Assembly (NCBI RefSeq): GCF_003217495.1 | Contig: NZ_QJSW01000007.1 | Coordinates: 170,123 to 234,122, forward strand | Reading direction: 5' to 3' | Length of the DNA: 64,000 nt | Origin: Paenibacillus barcinonensis | GTDB lineage: Bacteria > Bacillota > Bacilli > Paenibacillales > Paenibacillaceae | Shown: positions 18,937-27,629 of the stretch, piece after piece | Layout of the letters: every line of letters starts with the position of its first letter | Position numbering within the stretch: the stretch's first letter is position 1 | Notes under the pieces: generated by a model | Told to the model about the DNA's origin: nothing | Databases searched by the model: none | What the model saw: the letters and a program-made list of their open reading frames with translations, nothing else | Position numbers and translations under genes: made by a program

Positions 18937-18940
18937 ATGA
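18740..18940 (+). pseudogene. Possible remnant of a zinc-type alcohol dehydrogenase gene
   Basis: The 66-codon frame starts MRLVVLAPKNVELRQFTVEE, which resembles the N-terminus of medium-chain dehydrogenases, and then loses resemblance. The upstream frame starting at 18667 (MERITQMDNVIF) would join it by one frameshift (IKSLNGADERMRLVV). The end overlaps the start of the next gene. It could instead be a real small protein, so this call is weak. Confidence 0.3.
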
Positions 18941-20067
18941 CTAAGCATTCCAATGAAGAGTTGCAGACCATTGCGATGTCAGACCTTGCTCATCTTAAAA
19001 TTCATGGCCGGACAACGGCTAATCGCACACCAGTAACCCTGTTTTGGACAGGAAGTGCTGTAGAGCTTAACGTTCAGGGGGCTGAATTATGGGTGGAGGT
19101 TGAGTCGGCATATGATCACCTGGAGCCATGGATCCGCATTGTGATTAACGGTGTTCCGGTCAGCCGGCAGATGTTGACCTCAGGCAGAGGCTGGCTCTGC
19201 ATCTTTCGAGGGTTGAACCCTGAAGCGGTGAAAAATGTACGGATCATCAAGGATGTGCAAGCGATGAGCGGGGACCCGGGCTGTCTTTTACAATTGCACG
19301 CGGTGCGGACGGAGGGTGTGATGCTGCCTGTTGAGGAGAAGCCATACCGAATTGAGTTTATTGGTGATAGCATCACCTCAGGCGAGGGAGCGATCGGCGC
19401 GAAGACAGAGGAAGACTGGGTGCCGATGTGGTTCAGTGCGCTGCACAATTACACGTATATGACCGCCGAGGCTTTGGATGCAGAGTATCGTGTCATCTCT
19501 CAAAGCGGCTGGGGGGTGCTCAGCAGCTGGGATAACAATCCACAAGGCAATATTCCTGCGTATTATGAACAGGTCTGCGGCCTGCTGAAGGGTGAACGGA
19601 ACGAGAAGCTTGGTGCGTTTGAGCCGCATGATTTCAGCTCATGGCAGCCGGATGTAATCGTGGTTAATCTGGGTAGCAACGATGACGGTGCATTCCATTC
19701 TCCAGCCTGGACTGATCCGGTCACCGGGCAGGTGTATAAGCAGCGCTTGAACGAGGACGGAACCTATCATGAAGCGGACCTGGCCAAGTTCGAGCAAGCC
19801 GTGGAGCGGTTCCTGGCCACGCTGCGAACAAATAACCCGTGCGCACAAATTGTCTGGGCTTATGGCATGCTTGGGGCCACAATGCTCCCAGCCATTTACC
19901 GTGCAGTGCACGGATATATCAAGCAAACCGGGGATCGCCTTGTTTCGATCATCCAGTTGCCGGATACAACGGAAGAGATGATGGGCGCGAGGACACATCC
20001 GGGTGAGCTGTCACATCGCAGAGCAGCAGAAGTATTAACGGCGTATATTCGTAAGATTTTGAAATAA
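18937..20067 (+). CDS. SGNH esterase of carbohydrate esterase family 2 type
   Basis: The start is the ATG five bases behind AGGAGGG. The 376-residue protein has an N-terminal beta-sandwich (about 15-125: VTLFWTGSAVELNVQGAELW) followed by an SGNH hydrolase domain. The nucleophile serine is in FIGDSITSGEG, the Asn block in NLGSNDDG and the catalytic histidine in THPGELSHRRAA. That two-domain order is the hallmark of CE2 esterases, which deacetylate xylan or glucomannan sugars. No signal peptide is visible, so it would act on imported oligosaccharides. This fits the xylanase and GH43 genes in the window. The exact substrate is inferred. Confidence 0.85.
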   Translation: MTKHSNEELQTIAMSDLAHLKIHGRTTANRTPVTLFWTGSAVELNVQGAELWVEVESAYDHLEPWIRIVINGVPVSRQMLTSGRGWLCIFRGLNPEAVKNVRIIKDVQAMSGDPGCLLQLHAVRTEGVMLPVEEKPYRIEFIGDSITSGEGAIGAKTEEDWVPMWFSALHNYTYMTAEALDAEYRVISQSGWGVLSSWDNNPQGNIPAYYEQVCGLLKGERNEKLGAFEPHDFSSWQPDVIVVNLGSNDDGAFHSPAWTDPVTGQVYKQRLNEDGTYHEADLAKFEQAVERFLATLRTNNPCAQIVWAYGMLGATMLPAIYRAVHGYIKQTGDRLVSIIQLPDTTEEMMGARTHPGELSHRRAAEVLTAYIRKILK

Positions 20068-20233
20068 ATCGAGATTGCTGTTTATATGCCTGAACGCTGT
20101 CCCAACGATGTTATAGAGAGGCTCCATAGATGGCAAAGCATGGTGTAGCTACAACAAGAATATGCAAGGAGCATAGCCAACAACCATACAGCTTCCAGCC
20201 CGTGAAGCCATGCTTCATGACGATGCAATTCAG

Positions 20234-20278
20234 CCAAAGACCGCGCAGCAGATTGCCGCGCGGTCTTTGGATTTTTTT
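20234..20278 (+). terminator. Rho-independent terminator after the CE2-like gene
   Basis: CCAAAGACCGCGC pairs with GCGCGGTCTTTGG and is followed by seven T. It abuts the stop of the convergent reductase gene. Confidence 0.88.
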
Positions 20279-20847
20279 CAACGACCAGAGTCGTCTGCTG
20301 ATGTACCTGTTGCTGGGTCGGGGAGTACCTTATAACGAATGGATACGATCTGTCCAAGGGTTTGGGTACGGAGCATTTTCAGTAGTGCAGGTACGGTACC
20401 TTTGGGAAATAAGGGAATGCCTTCACCAAGCACCTTCGGGATCACGGCTATCTCTATCTCATCCAGTAACTGTGCGTCCATTACCGACTGCACAAGCAAG
20501 CCGCCGCCGACAATCCATACATCTCCCTCCGAGGTCTGTTTCAGACGTGGAATCAGTGTGTTCAGACTCTCGGCAGTGAACTGCACATATGGTGCAGGGG
20601 GCTGTTCCGAACGAGAGAGTACGTATGTCGGACGATCTGCATACGGGAAATCCTCGGATAAGGTCAGCACCTCCTCATACGTGGAACGCCCCATGACCAC
20701 ACTTCCAATCGTTTGATAGAAAGAGGCATAGCCGTTATCTCCTCCATCTCCTTCGACATCGAACAGCCAATCTACGGAGCCGTCTAGGCGTGCAATATAA
20801 CCGTCCAGGCTAATGGCAATGTATAGAATTGTTTTTGAAGCCGTCAT
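20278..20847 (-). CDS. Dihydrofolate-reductase-like (RibD C-terminal family) protein
   Basis: The 189-residue protein has the typical opening YIAISLDGYIARLDGSVDWL, then SVVMGRSTYEEVL and the NADPH-site glycines DVWIVGGGLLVQS near residue 105. These are marks of the RibD_C/YwjB group of NADPH-dependent reductases, which is distinct from true folate reductase. The substrate is unknown in most members. It starts behind GAAGGGAG. It stands alone, convergent with the esterase gene. Confidence 0.88.
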   Translation of the reverse strand: MTASKTILYIAISLDGYIARLDGSVDWLFDVEGDGGDNGYASFYQTIGSVVMGRSTYEEVLTLSEDFPYADRPTYVLSRSEQPPAPYVQFTAESLNTLIPRLKQTSEGDVWIVGGGLLVQSVMDAQLLDEIEIAVIPKVLGEGIPLFPKGTVPALLKMLRTQTLGQIVSIRYKVLPDPATGTSADDSGR

Positions 20848-21036
20848 GATTCATCGCTCCCTTCTTTAGGATAGCTACAGCATACATCTGAACTATGACA
20901 AAACATGTCGTAGTTAATTCAGGTGTATCCACAGGATAAAAATAGAAGCTGATGATCATGATGGCTCCAGTGGGTGACTCTTCGAGATATCTGGATCAGC
21001 CAGGGTTAGGCAAGCCGAGCTGCCTGTAGCATGGAC

Positions 21037-22059
21037 TTATCCGTGCAGCGGACTGCCTTTTATTTCATAGATTTTCTGGAGTATCCGAACCTGTTGATCC
21101 TTCATATCATCGGAATCGGCGTGAAGATAATTCTCTACCATTCTGTATCCGAATACGATCAGAATCATCTCATACACACAGTGCTCTTCCAATGGAGGTG
21201 CATCTGCATAGGCTGCAAAGCCTTTATAGTATGCAGGCACACAGCGTTGGTAATATTCCACCATATGATCCATATCGGCTTCATCTGCAATCAGGCTGGC
21301 CAGATCTTCTCCCAAATAACCCCACCCTGAGGTGTCCCAGTCGATGAGATTTATTTTTCCGTCTGTATAGAAAATATTCGTCACCCAGAAATCCCGATGG
21401 TTCAGTACAAGAGGCAGTCGTTCAATCCGGGCGAAGATGGCATCCGAATTCTCATCAATGTCCATAAGCATCTGCCGAATATGAAGCGGGAAATCGCACT
21501 CTTCAGAACGGATGTAATCATAGACAAGAGGCCACGAACGATAATGCAGATACGTATTTTTCATCAGGTCCGCATGGCTGAGATTGCTCAGACGCAGTAG
21601 CACTTCCGGTTGCTCCACATACAGCTTGCCTTGATAACGTCCCAGCTCCAGTGCGGCCTGCTCATACATATCCCCGGACAGCGCTAGGCCGGATACGCCA
21701 TCAATATATTCCAGCCAGAGCTGAAATTCCGTTTCTTCGGCATTCATCTCTGCGTAGTAACAGGCAGGCCAACGCAAGGCGTCCGTGAACGTGGCCTCGA
21801 GCTCGGATTGATAGAGATCATATTCGCGGCGCCAGGAATTCGGATCATTGTAGCGCTCCCATTTCGAAGAAATTTTCAGCACAATCTGGTACGGAAGCTT
21901 CTGACTATCGACCGTTTCGGCTGTTCCCGTTATCAGAGTAACATTGCCTACCGTTCCGCCATGCAGCTTGATGGTAGAAGTGTCGGCTCCGACAATCTCC
22001 TTCTTGAAGTAGTTGGATAGCGCTTGATGTAATATGTTTGTGTTCAGAGTTATATTCAT
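21037..22059 (-). CDS. Aminoglycoside phosphotransferase (APH) family kinase
   Basis: This 340-residue protein has the APH/choline kinase fold signature: catalytic loop LNHRDFWVTNIF (about residue 217) with Asp and Asn, and metal-binding Asp in INLIDWDTSGWGYLGEDLA. A nucleotide-loop lysine is probably in IVLKISSKW (about 60). Members phosphorylate antibiotics or small metabolites such as choline or homoserine; the true substrate cannot be told. The ATG overlaps the stop of a short P-loop frame by ATGA. Upstream lies a leader with a 12-codon uORF and two terminators, the layout of antibiotic-inducible attenuation. That context favours a resistance role. Confidence 0.85.
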   Translation of the reverse strand: MNITLNTNILHQALSNYFKKEIVGADTSTIKLHGGTVGNVTLITGTAETVDSQKLPYQIVLKISSKWERYNDPNSWRREYDLYQSELEATFTDALRWPACYYAEMNAEETEFQLWLEYIDGVSGLALSGDMYEQAALELGRYQGKLYVEQPEVLLRLSNLSHADLMKNTYLHYRSWPLVYDYIRSEECDFPLHIRQMLMDIDENSDAIFARIERLPLVLNHRDFWVTNIFYTDGKINLIDWDTSGWGYLGEDLASLIADEADMDHMVEYYQRCVPAYYKGFAAYADAPPLEEHCVYEMILIVFGYRMVENYLHADSDDMKDQQVRILQKIYEIKGSPLHG

Positions 22060-22244
22060 TTTTTCCAGCCTCCGTTTTTCTTCTTTTGTTTATTCCACAT
22101 GGCGTTTGTTTTGTCTGTTGCTCCTTTGTCGATGAGGTAGCTTGTTCTATGCTGTACGAACCTGCTCTCCTGCTCCATTAATGCATTAAGCAGCGAGGAT
22201 TTTCCCACACCGGACATATAGCCATAGGCTCTCAAATTCATCAT
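22056..22244 (-). pseudogene. Short P-loop GTPase relic fused in frame, upstream of the APH-family gene
   Basis: The 62-codon stretch starts MMNLRAYGY and runs directly into a Walker A loop, MSGVGKSSLLNALM, that resembles RsgA-type GTPases. It ends in a lysine-rich tail (TDKTNAMWNKQKKKNGGWKK) and has none of the other G motifs. It looks like a GTPase gene from which the middle was deleted in frame. The AAAGGAG site is 14 bases from the ATG, too far for good initiation. Its stop overlaps the kinase ATG, so translation through it could still couple to the kinase. RsgA origin is inference. Confidence 0.45.
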
Positions 22245-22284
22245 TTGTATTGTTTTAGCTCCTTTAACGTTGTTTTCGGGACGC

Positions 22285-22334
22285 AAAAATGCCGCAAACA
22301 AGCAGCCTCTGAAGAAGCTGCTGTTTTGCGGCAT
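22285..22334 (-). terminator. Second (promoter-distal) terminator of the APH leader
   Basis: On the minus strand ATGCCGCAAAACAGCAGC pairs with GCTGCTTGTTTGCGGCAT and is followed by TTTTTGCG. The hairpin has an 18-base arm with one bulge-like difference. It lies ahead of the P-loop relic and kinase, so full-length transcription requires read-through. Confidence 0.8.
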
Positions 22335-22342
22335 CGGGACGC

Positions 22343-22369
22343 AAAAAAGATACGACCTTGATCGTATCT
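22343..22369 (-). terminator. First (promoter-proximal) terminator of the APH leader
   Basis: AGATACGA and TCGTATCT form a perfect eight-pair stem with a five-base loop, followed by six T on the minus strand. The 14-base sequence TCGGGACGCAAAAA (plus strand) occurs at the 3' end of both terminators (22276-22289 and 22334-22347). Confidence 0.75.
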
Positions 22370-22463
22370 TCAAACAGCAATATTCACGAAAGGTTACTCT
22401 GGATGGCATAACAAAGAAGACGGGACTCTCCCCGCTTTTTTCAGAAATGCCGACTATTCAGTT

Positions 22464-22502
22464 TTAAGAACAAACCACCATAACCATAGTAGTAGCTGCC
22501 AT
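22464..22502 (-). CDS. Leader peptide uORF (MAATTMVMVVCS)
   Basis: This 12-codon frame has an ATG six bases behind GGGAGAGG and ends in TAA. It is the only reading frame with a good ribosome-binding site in the leader RNA. It lies between the predicted promoter and two terminators, the place where ribosome-stalling leader peptides of inducible resistance genes sit. Its role is inferred from layout. Confidence 0.55.
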   Translation of the reverse strand: MAATTMVMVVCS

Positions 22503-22553
22503 TAAAAACCTCTCCCTTCGTGTAAGGAACTTGCTTATCGCTAAGCTAATTAA

Positions 22554-22582
22554 ACCATAACTCAATATGGAAAATAATTCAA
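22554..22582 (-). promoter_or_regulatory. Predicted sigma-A promoter of the APH leader transcript
   Basis: On the minus strand TTGAAT (22582-22577) and TATGGT (22559-22554) are 17 bases apart. The start of transcription would be about 45 bases ahead of the uORF. Confidence 0.45.
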
Positions 22583-22776
22583 TTAAAATAATGATCTATT
22601 CATTGAAGTTACTTGCCTACCGTTACATTCATGGCCCCTGTTTGTTGATGATCTGATGAATCATGGCATAAAATTGGGGATTACCGATATGAATTTTCAT
22701 AATTATGGAATGAAAAGTTTCCCCTATGCTACACTTCATCTATGACAAAGTTTCACGTGGTTGGGGTGGCGATACG

Positions 22777-23685
22777 ATGAATCAACGCAGGCTGGCGATC
22801 ATGCGCCTTATGGATTCCAGACAGAAGTTCACAGCACGCGAACTGGCAGAGCGGTTCGAGGTGTCGGTGCGTACCATTCAGCGTGATCTGGATGCATTGC
22901 AGACGCTTGGCTTCCCGCTGTACACCGAGGTTGGCGCTAACGGTGGATATCGGGTGCTGCCCAATCGGATTCTCCCGCCTTTACAGCTGAATCAGCAGGA
23001 AGCGCTGGGGCTGTTTATGATGCTAGAATATTTGGAGCAGGTCCCGGATTTCCCTTATGGTGCAATTCGTGAGCATCTGGCCGAGCAGTATTTCTCCACT
23101 CTTCCTCCTGATGTGCAGGAACGGATCACAGGCATGAGGGATCATATTGCATTCATTCAGCACCCAGGAGAGCATATGCATGCCTTAACATCGAAACTAT
23201 TAACAGCCGCATCCGAGAAAAGGGCCATTACATTTATGTATCACGCTCGCAGTGGATGGAAAAAGGTGAACGTATATCCCTTCGGCATCTATTATGAGCA
23301 AGGGTACTGGTACATGCCTGCACGGAAAAAGGATCGTGTACAGTTATACCGTGTTGACCGGATGCGTAAGCTGACGGTGCTGGATCAGACGGATGAATCT
23401 GTGCCTGCATTGAAGGCGTGGTTGAAGCAGACGGAGGAAAGAGCAGGTGAGGAGGTCGTGCTGCGCTTCACAGCATTCGGGGCCAGAATGGCTGCATCGG
23501 ATGTGTTGTTCAAAACGGTGGTCGATCAGGAATGGCGCGGGCTTGTGCCGCATTCGGAGTTTTCTTTTACAGCACGCAGACTGCTCTCATATGGGCCCGA
23601 GGTGAAGGTGATATCTCCGCCAGCATTGCAGGAGCAGGTCCGCAGCATGCTGGAGCAAAGTGTAATGCAGTACAGACCGGAATAG
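22777..23685 (+). CDS. WYL-domain HTH transcriptional regulator
   Basis: The start is the ATG of MNQRRLAIMRLM behind GGGGTGG; the frame opens 17 codons earlier without support. The 302-residue protein has an N-terminal DeoR/HTH_11-like winged helix (LAERFEVSVRTIQRDLDAL) and a WYL domain (YPFGIYYEQGYWYMPARKKD), with the C-terminal WCX extension. WYL proteins sense nucleic acids or small ligands and often regulate neighbouring genes. Here the gene divergently faces the APH leader across a 190-base A+T-rich gap, so that leader's promoter is a candidate target. The ligand is unknown. Confidence 0.88.
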   Translation: MNQRRLAIMRLMDSRQKFTARELAERFEVSVRTIQRDLDALQTLGFPLYTEVGANGGYRVLPNRILPPLQLNQQEALGLFMMLEYLEQVPDFPYGAIREHLAEQYFSTLPPDVQERITGMRDHIAFIQHPGEHMHALTSKLLTAASEKRAITFMYHARSGWKKVNVYPFGIYYEQGYWYMPARKKDRVQLYRVDRMRKLTVLDQTDESVPALKAWLKQTEERAGEEVVLRFTAFGARMAASDVLFKTVVDQEWRGLVPHSEFSFTARRLLSYGPEVKVISPPALQEQVRSMLEQSVMQYRPE

Positions 23686-23737
23686 AGGATATTGGCAATT
23701 CATATGGAACATATCATTTTTGGAAAGGGGGGCTACC

Positions 23738-23815
23738 ATGATTCGATTCATAACAGGCTTAACCACTCGCTCTATGCAGAGTCCATGCGAGAAACAACGG
23801 CGGTTGTTTGCATAG
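23738..23815 (+). CDS. Possible 25-residue small ORF
   Basis: A frame MIRFITGLTTRSMQSP... starts five bases behind AAGGGGGG, a better site than many genes here, and ends within a long hairpin. Nothing is known of it; it could be a leader peptide for the regulator gene that follows. Confidence 0.3.
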   Translation: MIRFITGLTTRSMQSPCEKQRRLFA

Positions 23816-23817
23816 AG
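23770..23817 (+). repeat. Nested inverted repeat
   Basis: CTCTATGCA and TGCATAGAG are complementary across about 30 bases. Inside lies a second perfect stem, AAACAAC-GGCG-GTTGTTT. There is no T run. It covers the 3' end of the small ORF at 23738-23815. Confidence 0.55.
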
Positions 23818-23919
23818 CTGGAATATATTTTACCGCCTTCATTGACAAGAACCGATAACGCCAGAAGTTTCTCGTAAGACTCTGCTGCCTTAAAGAAACC
23901 TTTTAAGGAGTGGAGCAAT

Positions 23920-24201
23920 GTGAAATATACGAATGCCGATGCCGTCTTGCCTGAAGCTCTGATCAAAGAAATTCAGCGCCGGTTCCCCGGTGGATTAATC
24001 TATATCCCGAAGCCCAAGGAAGCTCGTATCAAATGGGGAGAGCGTTCTGGCAGCCGCCAATGGCTACAGGAACGAAACCGTGAGATGTGTAGCCGTTACA
24101 CGCAGGGGGAGACGATTGATCAGCTCGCAGCACGGTTTTGCCTATCCAGCGAGAGCGTCAAAAAGATTGTGTATTGCAGGAAAAATCATGAGAACAGATG
24201 A
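23920..24201 (+). CDS. CD3324-family small HTH protein
   Basis: The 93-residue protein starts at GTG behind AAGGAGTGGAG. The opening MKYTNADAVLPEALIKEIQR and the segment RYTQGETIDQLAARFCLSSE SVKK are typical of a small Firmicutes family, with an HTH similar to Mor/sigma-70 region 4 at the C-terminus. Function is not established; many copies sit near membrane or stress genes. It is a short, separate transcription unit downstream of the WYL regulator. Confidence 0.75.
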   Translation: MKYTNADAVLPEALIKEIQRRFPGGLIYIPKPKEARIKWGERSGSRQWLQERNREMCSRYTQGETIDQLAARFCLSSESVKKIVYCRKNHENR

Positions 24202-24367
24202 ACAACAGGTTCATATTCAAGTCATATTCGAGCGATCGGATGTGGCTTTTTGGCATGGATATCTTAAATCATTCTACAAATTTTCAGGGTACATTCTCTG
24301 TAATGATGATATGATTTGGGTAATCAGCTTACTTATTGCGCTTTTGTAGAATGGGGTTGGATTCATC

Positions 24368-26518
24368 ATGAGGGGGATTCTTCGAGTCGGTTCTCGTAAG
24401 GTCTGGTTTTATATCGTTGCTGCTGTTGTTGTTGGCTTGGTTACAGGCTATGTCGTCCTCTCTGAGACGGACTCTCCTAAGTTTCAAAGTAAAGAAGGTA
24501 TTCTGGACTTAACGCATGTTCAGCTCAGTGCGAATCCGCAAAAGCTAACAGGGGAGTGGGCATTCTACTGGCAAGAGCTACTATCGCCTGAGGACATACG
24601 GGTTCGTTCGGCAAGGGAAGGAAATCAGGACCAATGGATCAATGTCCCGAGCTCTTGGTCAGGTTATCGGTTAAAGGGAGAGCAACTGGGTGGGACAGGT
24701 TATGCGACTTATCGACTGGTTATTCAATTAAGCGAGCAGGATCGAAAAGAGCGTCTTGCTTTACGACTGCCCAGCATTTTTCATGCGTATAAATTATGGG
24801 TGAATGGCGAGCTCCTGGCACAAGTTGGTACGGTTGGTCAGGACAAGAACAGCATGACCCCGCATCTGGCAACGAAGCTGTTATTTGTTCAGCCTGAAAA
24901 TGATACGTTAGAGCTGGTGTTGCAAGTTAGCAACTTCCAACATAATCGGGGTGGTATTACCAAATACATCGAACTGGGTGGCAGTGATGTACTGACGACC
25001 AAGACCAATTTGAGCCTTGCCACGGATATGTTCATCACGTCAAGTTTATTGGTGATTGGCTTGTATAATTTGCTGGTGTTCATGCTGCGACGCAAGGACA
25101 GAGCGCCGTTTTATTTTGGTCTGTTCACTGTACTACTAGGTATCCGATCCTTACTCAACGGCGAGCTTGTCCTTACACAATGGCTACCTCATTTCCCTTG
25201 GGAATTGCAGTTCAAGATCGAGTATCTGATTCTTTGCGTCAGCGGATATATCATCACCATGTATTTTGATTGTATTTTTCCGAATTATGTGTCGCGATGG
25301 TTTCGATTTGCTTCCTGGATCGCAACGGGGGCATTTTGTATCTTGGTTATGGTAACCCCTGCGCTTATATATACTCAATTTTTGCTGATCATTGGTGTGA
25401 TGGTTGTTCTACATATGCTTTATCTGATGGTTGGGCTGGTTCAAGTAGCTTTGCAACGTATGGAGGGAGCATTGATCTTCCTGCTGGTTTCGGTGGTTAC
25501 TTTGATTACGGTTATCAACGATTTTTTATATTATAACGGATGGTCGCTGATCGGAAATACATCCCCGCTTGGTTTATTGATATTTACGATCGCACAGATG
25601 ATCCTGCTCTCTTCGAGATTTACGAGGACGGCATCCAATGAGGAGAGAATCTCACGTGAGTTGCAGGATGCTAACGACAAGCTGATTGAAATGAATACGG
25701 GCTTGGAACGTACCGTGGATGAGCGCACGCGGGCCTTATCTACAGCCCACGATGATCTCCGCACTTCGTATGACCGGTTGCTTCACTCCGAGCAAGGGAG
25801 GAAGAAGCTTCTTGCCTATATTACGCATGATTTGCGTATGCCGCTGTCCAGCATGCTTGGGTATGTAGAAGCTATACAGGACCGGGTTAAGCCGGAACGC
25901 AATGAACAATATCTGAAGTATATCCGTGAGAACACGATAAGGATTAACCGCATGATCGAGGAATTATCCTTCTTGTCGCATTTGGAGACCGGACAAGTTT
26001 CGTACCGAATGGAGCCGGTTCAGATCATTCCCTTCTTGCATGATTTTTTTGAACAATATGAGTTGGTTGTGCGTGACGCAGGATTAGATTTCATACTGGA
26101 TATCGGTGATGTGGAGGAACAACGATCGAACCTGCCTGTTGTCGAGATGGATGCCAAAAGAGTAGAGCAGGCTTTATTTAACCTGGTGTCGAACGCTATG
26201 AAGTTCACCTCCAGTGGAGGGCTGGTGCGTATTGCGCTATCTGTGGAAGAGGTGAATCATGCTCGCCATGCGATCATTAGCATACAGGATTCTGGCATGG
26301 GTATACCTTCGGATCAGCTTGAGCAAATCTTCGAACGTAATTACAGATACGATCGGCCGGGCTTGGGGAACGGGATAGAAGGCAGTGGGCTAGGGCTAGC
26401 GATTTGCAGGGAAATTCTACTTGCGCAAGGAGGGACGGTTCGAGCGGAAAGCGACGGTAAGATGGGGGCGGCTTTCTATGTAACGCTTCCTTGTATCGGG
26501 AATGAAGGAAGGGGATGA
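24368..26518 (+). CDS. Sensor histidine kinase with 7TMR-DISM input
   Basis: The 716-residue kinase has one N-terminal span, an extracellular beta-sandwich (about 40-215), seven spans (about 220-420), a coiled-coil linker rich in Glu/Arg (about 425-475), HisKA with YITHDLRMPLSSM (H near 487) and HATPase (NLVSNAMKFT, IQDSGMGIP, GSGLGLAICREIL). The sensor arrangement is the same as in the larger hybrid kinase at 10336. The stop lies four bases before the ATG of an OmpR-type regulator, so they form a two-component pair. The ribosome-binding site is weak. The ligand is unknown; DISM receptors are thought to bind carbohydrates. Confidence 0.88.
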   Translation: MRGILRVGSRKVWFYIVAAVVVGLVTGYVVLSETDSPKFQSKEGILDLTHVQLSANPQKLTGEWAFYWQELLSPEDIRVRSAREGNQDQWINVPSSWSGYRLKGEQLGGTGYATYRLVIQLSEQDRKERLALRLPSIFHAYKLWVNGELLAQVGTVGQDKNSMTPHLATKLLFVQPENDTLELVLQVSNFQHNRGGITKYIELGGSDVLTTKTNLSLATDMFITSSLLVIGLYNLLVFMLRRKDRAPFYFGLFTVLLGIRSLLNGELVLTQWLPHFPWELQFKIEYLILCVSGYIITMYFDCIFPNYVSRWFRFASWIATGAFCILVMVTPALIYTQFLLIIGVMVVLHMLYLMVGLVQVALQRMEGALIFLLVSVVTLITVINDFLYYNGWSLIGNTSPLGLLIFTIAQMILLSSRFTRTASNEERISRELQDANDKLIEMNTGLERTVDERTRALSTAHDDLRTSYDRLLHSEQGRKKLLAYITHDLRMPLSSMLGYVEAIQDRVKPERNEQYLKYIRENTIRINRMIEELSFLSHLETGQVSYRMEPVQIIPFLHDFFEQYELVVRDAGLDFILDIGDVEEQRSNLPVVEMDAKRVEQALFNLVSNAMKFTSSGGLVRIALSVEEVNHARHAIISIQDSGMGIPSDQLEQIFERNYRYDRPGLGNGIEGSGLGLAICREILLAQGGTVRAESDGKMGAAFYVTLPCIGNEGRG

Positions 26519-26522
26519 TGGG

Positions 26523-27224
26523 ATGGACACTCACAAAATAATGATCGTTGATGATGATCCTCATATATGCGAGATTGTTCAGGTGTATTGCGAACGGGAG
26601 GGGTTTATCTCCACCTACAGTCATAGCGGGACAGAAGCGATGAGACTGCTCACATCGTTCGAGCCGGATTTGATTGTACTTGATATATTGCTGGCTAATG
26701 AAAACGGAATTGACTGGTGCAGGAATGCACGTAAGTTTACCAGTGCGCCGATTGTTTTTCTGAGCAGCCAGGAGGAAGACGAAGTGAAAATTAACGCATT
26801 AACCTATGGTGGCGATGATTATGTAACCAAGCCTTTCAGTCCTGGAGTTCTCATAGCCAAAATCAAGGCGCATCTTCGCAGAGTGTCGTCGGGAAGAAAG
26901 GAACAGCTGCTTGAGTTGCCGGGTTTGACACTGGATTTTTATACACAGTCTGTTAACACGGGGGGGACGCCTATCTTTTTATCCAAAAAGGAGTTTGGTC
27001 TGCTGTCCTATATGGCACAAAATGTGAATCGTGTTATCAGTGTCGATACATTGTTTCAAATCATCTGGGGAATGGAAAGTCTGGAGGATACAAGAACGGT
27101 CGCTGTACATATCAGTAATTTGCGCAAAAAAATTGAGGATGACCCTGCCGAGCCTGAACGAATCATTACGGTTCGAGGGAGCGGCTATATGTTGGTTGCT
27201 AACAGTGCGTTAGCGAGAACCTAA
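26523..27224 (+). CDS. OmpR-family response regulator
   Basis: The chosen ATG (MDTHKIMIVDDD) has AAGGAAGGGG eight bases upstream; the frame opens at 26502 inside the kinase gene. The 233 residues comprise a receiver (IVDDDPH, LIVLDILLANENG, YVTKPF) and a winged helix (LFQIIWGMESLEDTRTVAVH, VRGSGYML). It is the cognate partner of the preceding kinase. Regulated genes are unknown; the MinD-like gene and the giant surface protein downstream are candidates by position. Confidence 0.9.
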   Translation: MDTHKIMIVDDDPHICEIVQVYCEREGFISTYSHSGTEAMRLLTSFEPDLIVLDILLANENGIDWCRNARKFTSAPIVFLSSQEEDEVKINALTYGGDDYVTKPFSPGVLIAKIKAHLRRVSSGRKEQLLELPGLTLDFYTQSVNTGGTPIFLSKKEFGLLSYMAQNVNRVISVDTLFQIIWGMESLEDTRTVAVHISNLRKKIEDDPAEPERIITVRGSGYMLVANSALART

Positions 27225-27320
27225 CATTATGGTAGGTAGTCTAATATAATTGGTGCGGAATATTCGTAAAATATTGAGGGGTTAATTTGCCCGGACCGGG
27301 TTTGGGGATATTTCGTTCTA

Positions 27321-27369
27321 AATAGGAAAATGACGTTGGATGGTACTTGACGTGATTTTCCTATTTTTT
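27321..27369 (+). terminator. Rho-independent terminator after the two-component pair
   Basis: AATAGGAAAATGACGT pairs with ACGTGATTTTCCTATT and is followed by a T run. It ends the kinase-regulator transcript. Confidence 0.85.
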
Positions 27370-27629
27370 GTTCTTTCCACAAGCTTCGTAATCGGCACAA
27401 GGTATTGAAATCCTTAACACAAGTTTGCCTTTTTCCTTTCCCGTCCATAGGATGTGCCATCTCTTAGAAGAATTAAATGATCCTATACGCTCGGATTTAA
27501 AGTTTTCTTTAGGTTTCTCAAGTAGGCCAATCCACAATGATAAAATTACAGTGGTCGATATAACGACAACACGAGAAGAAATGGTTGTCATGCTGTCCGC
27601 ATTAGTACTTGAAGAAGGAAGTGGCTCCA

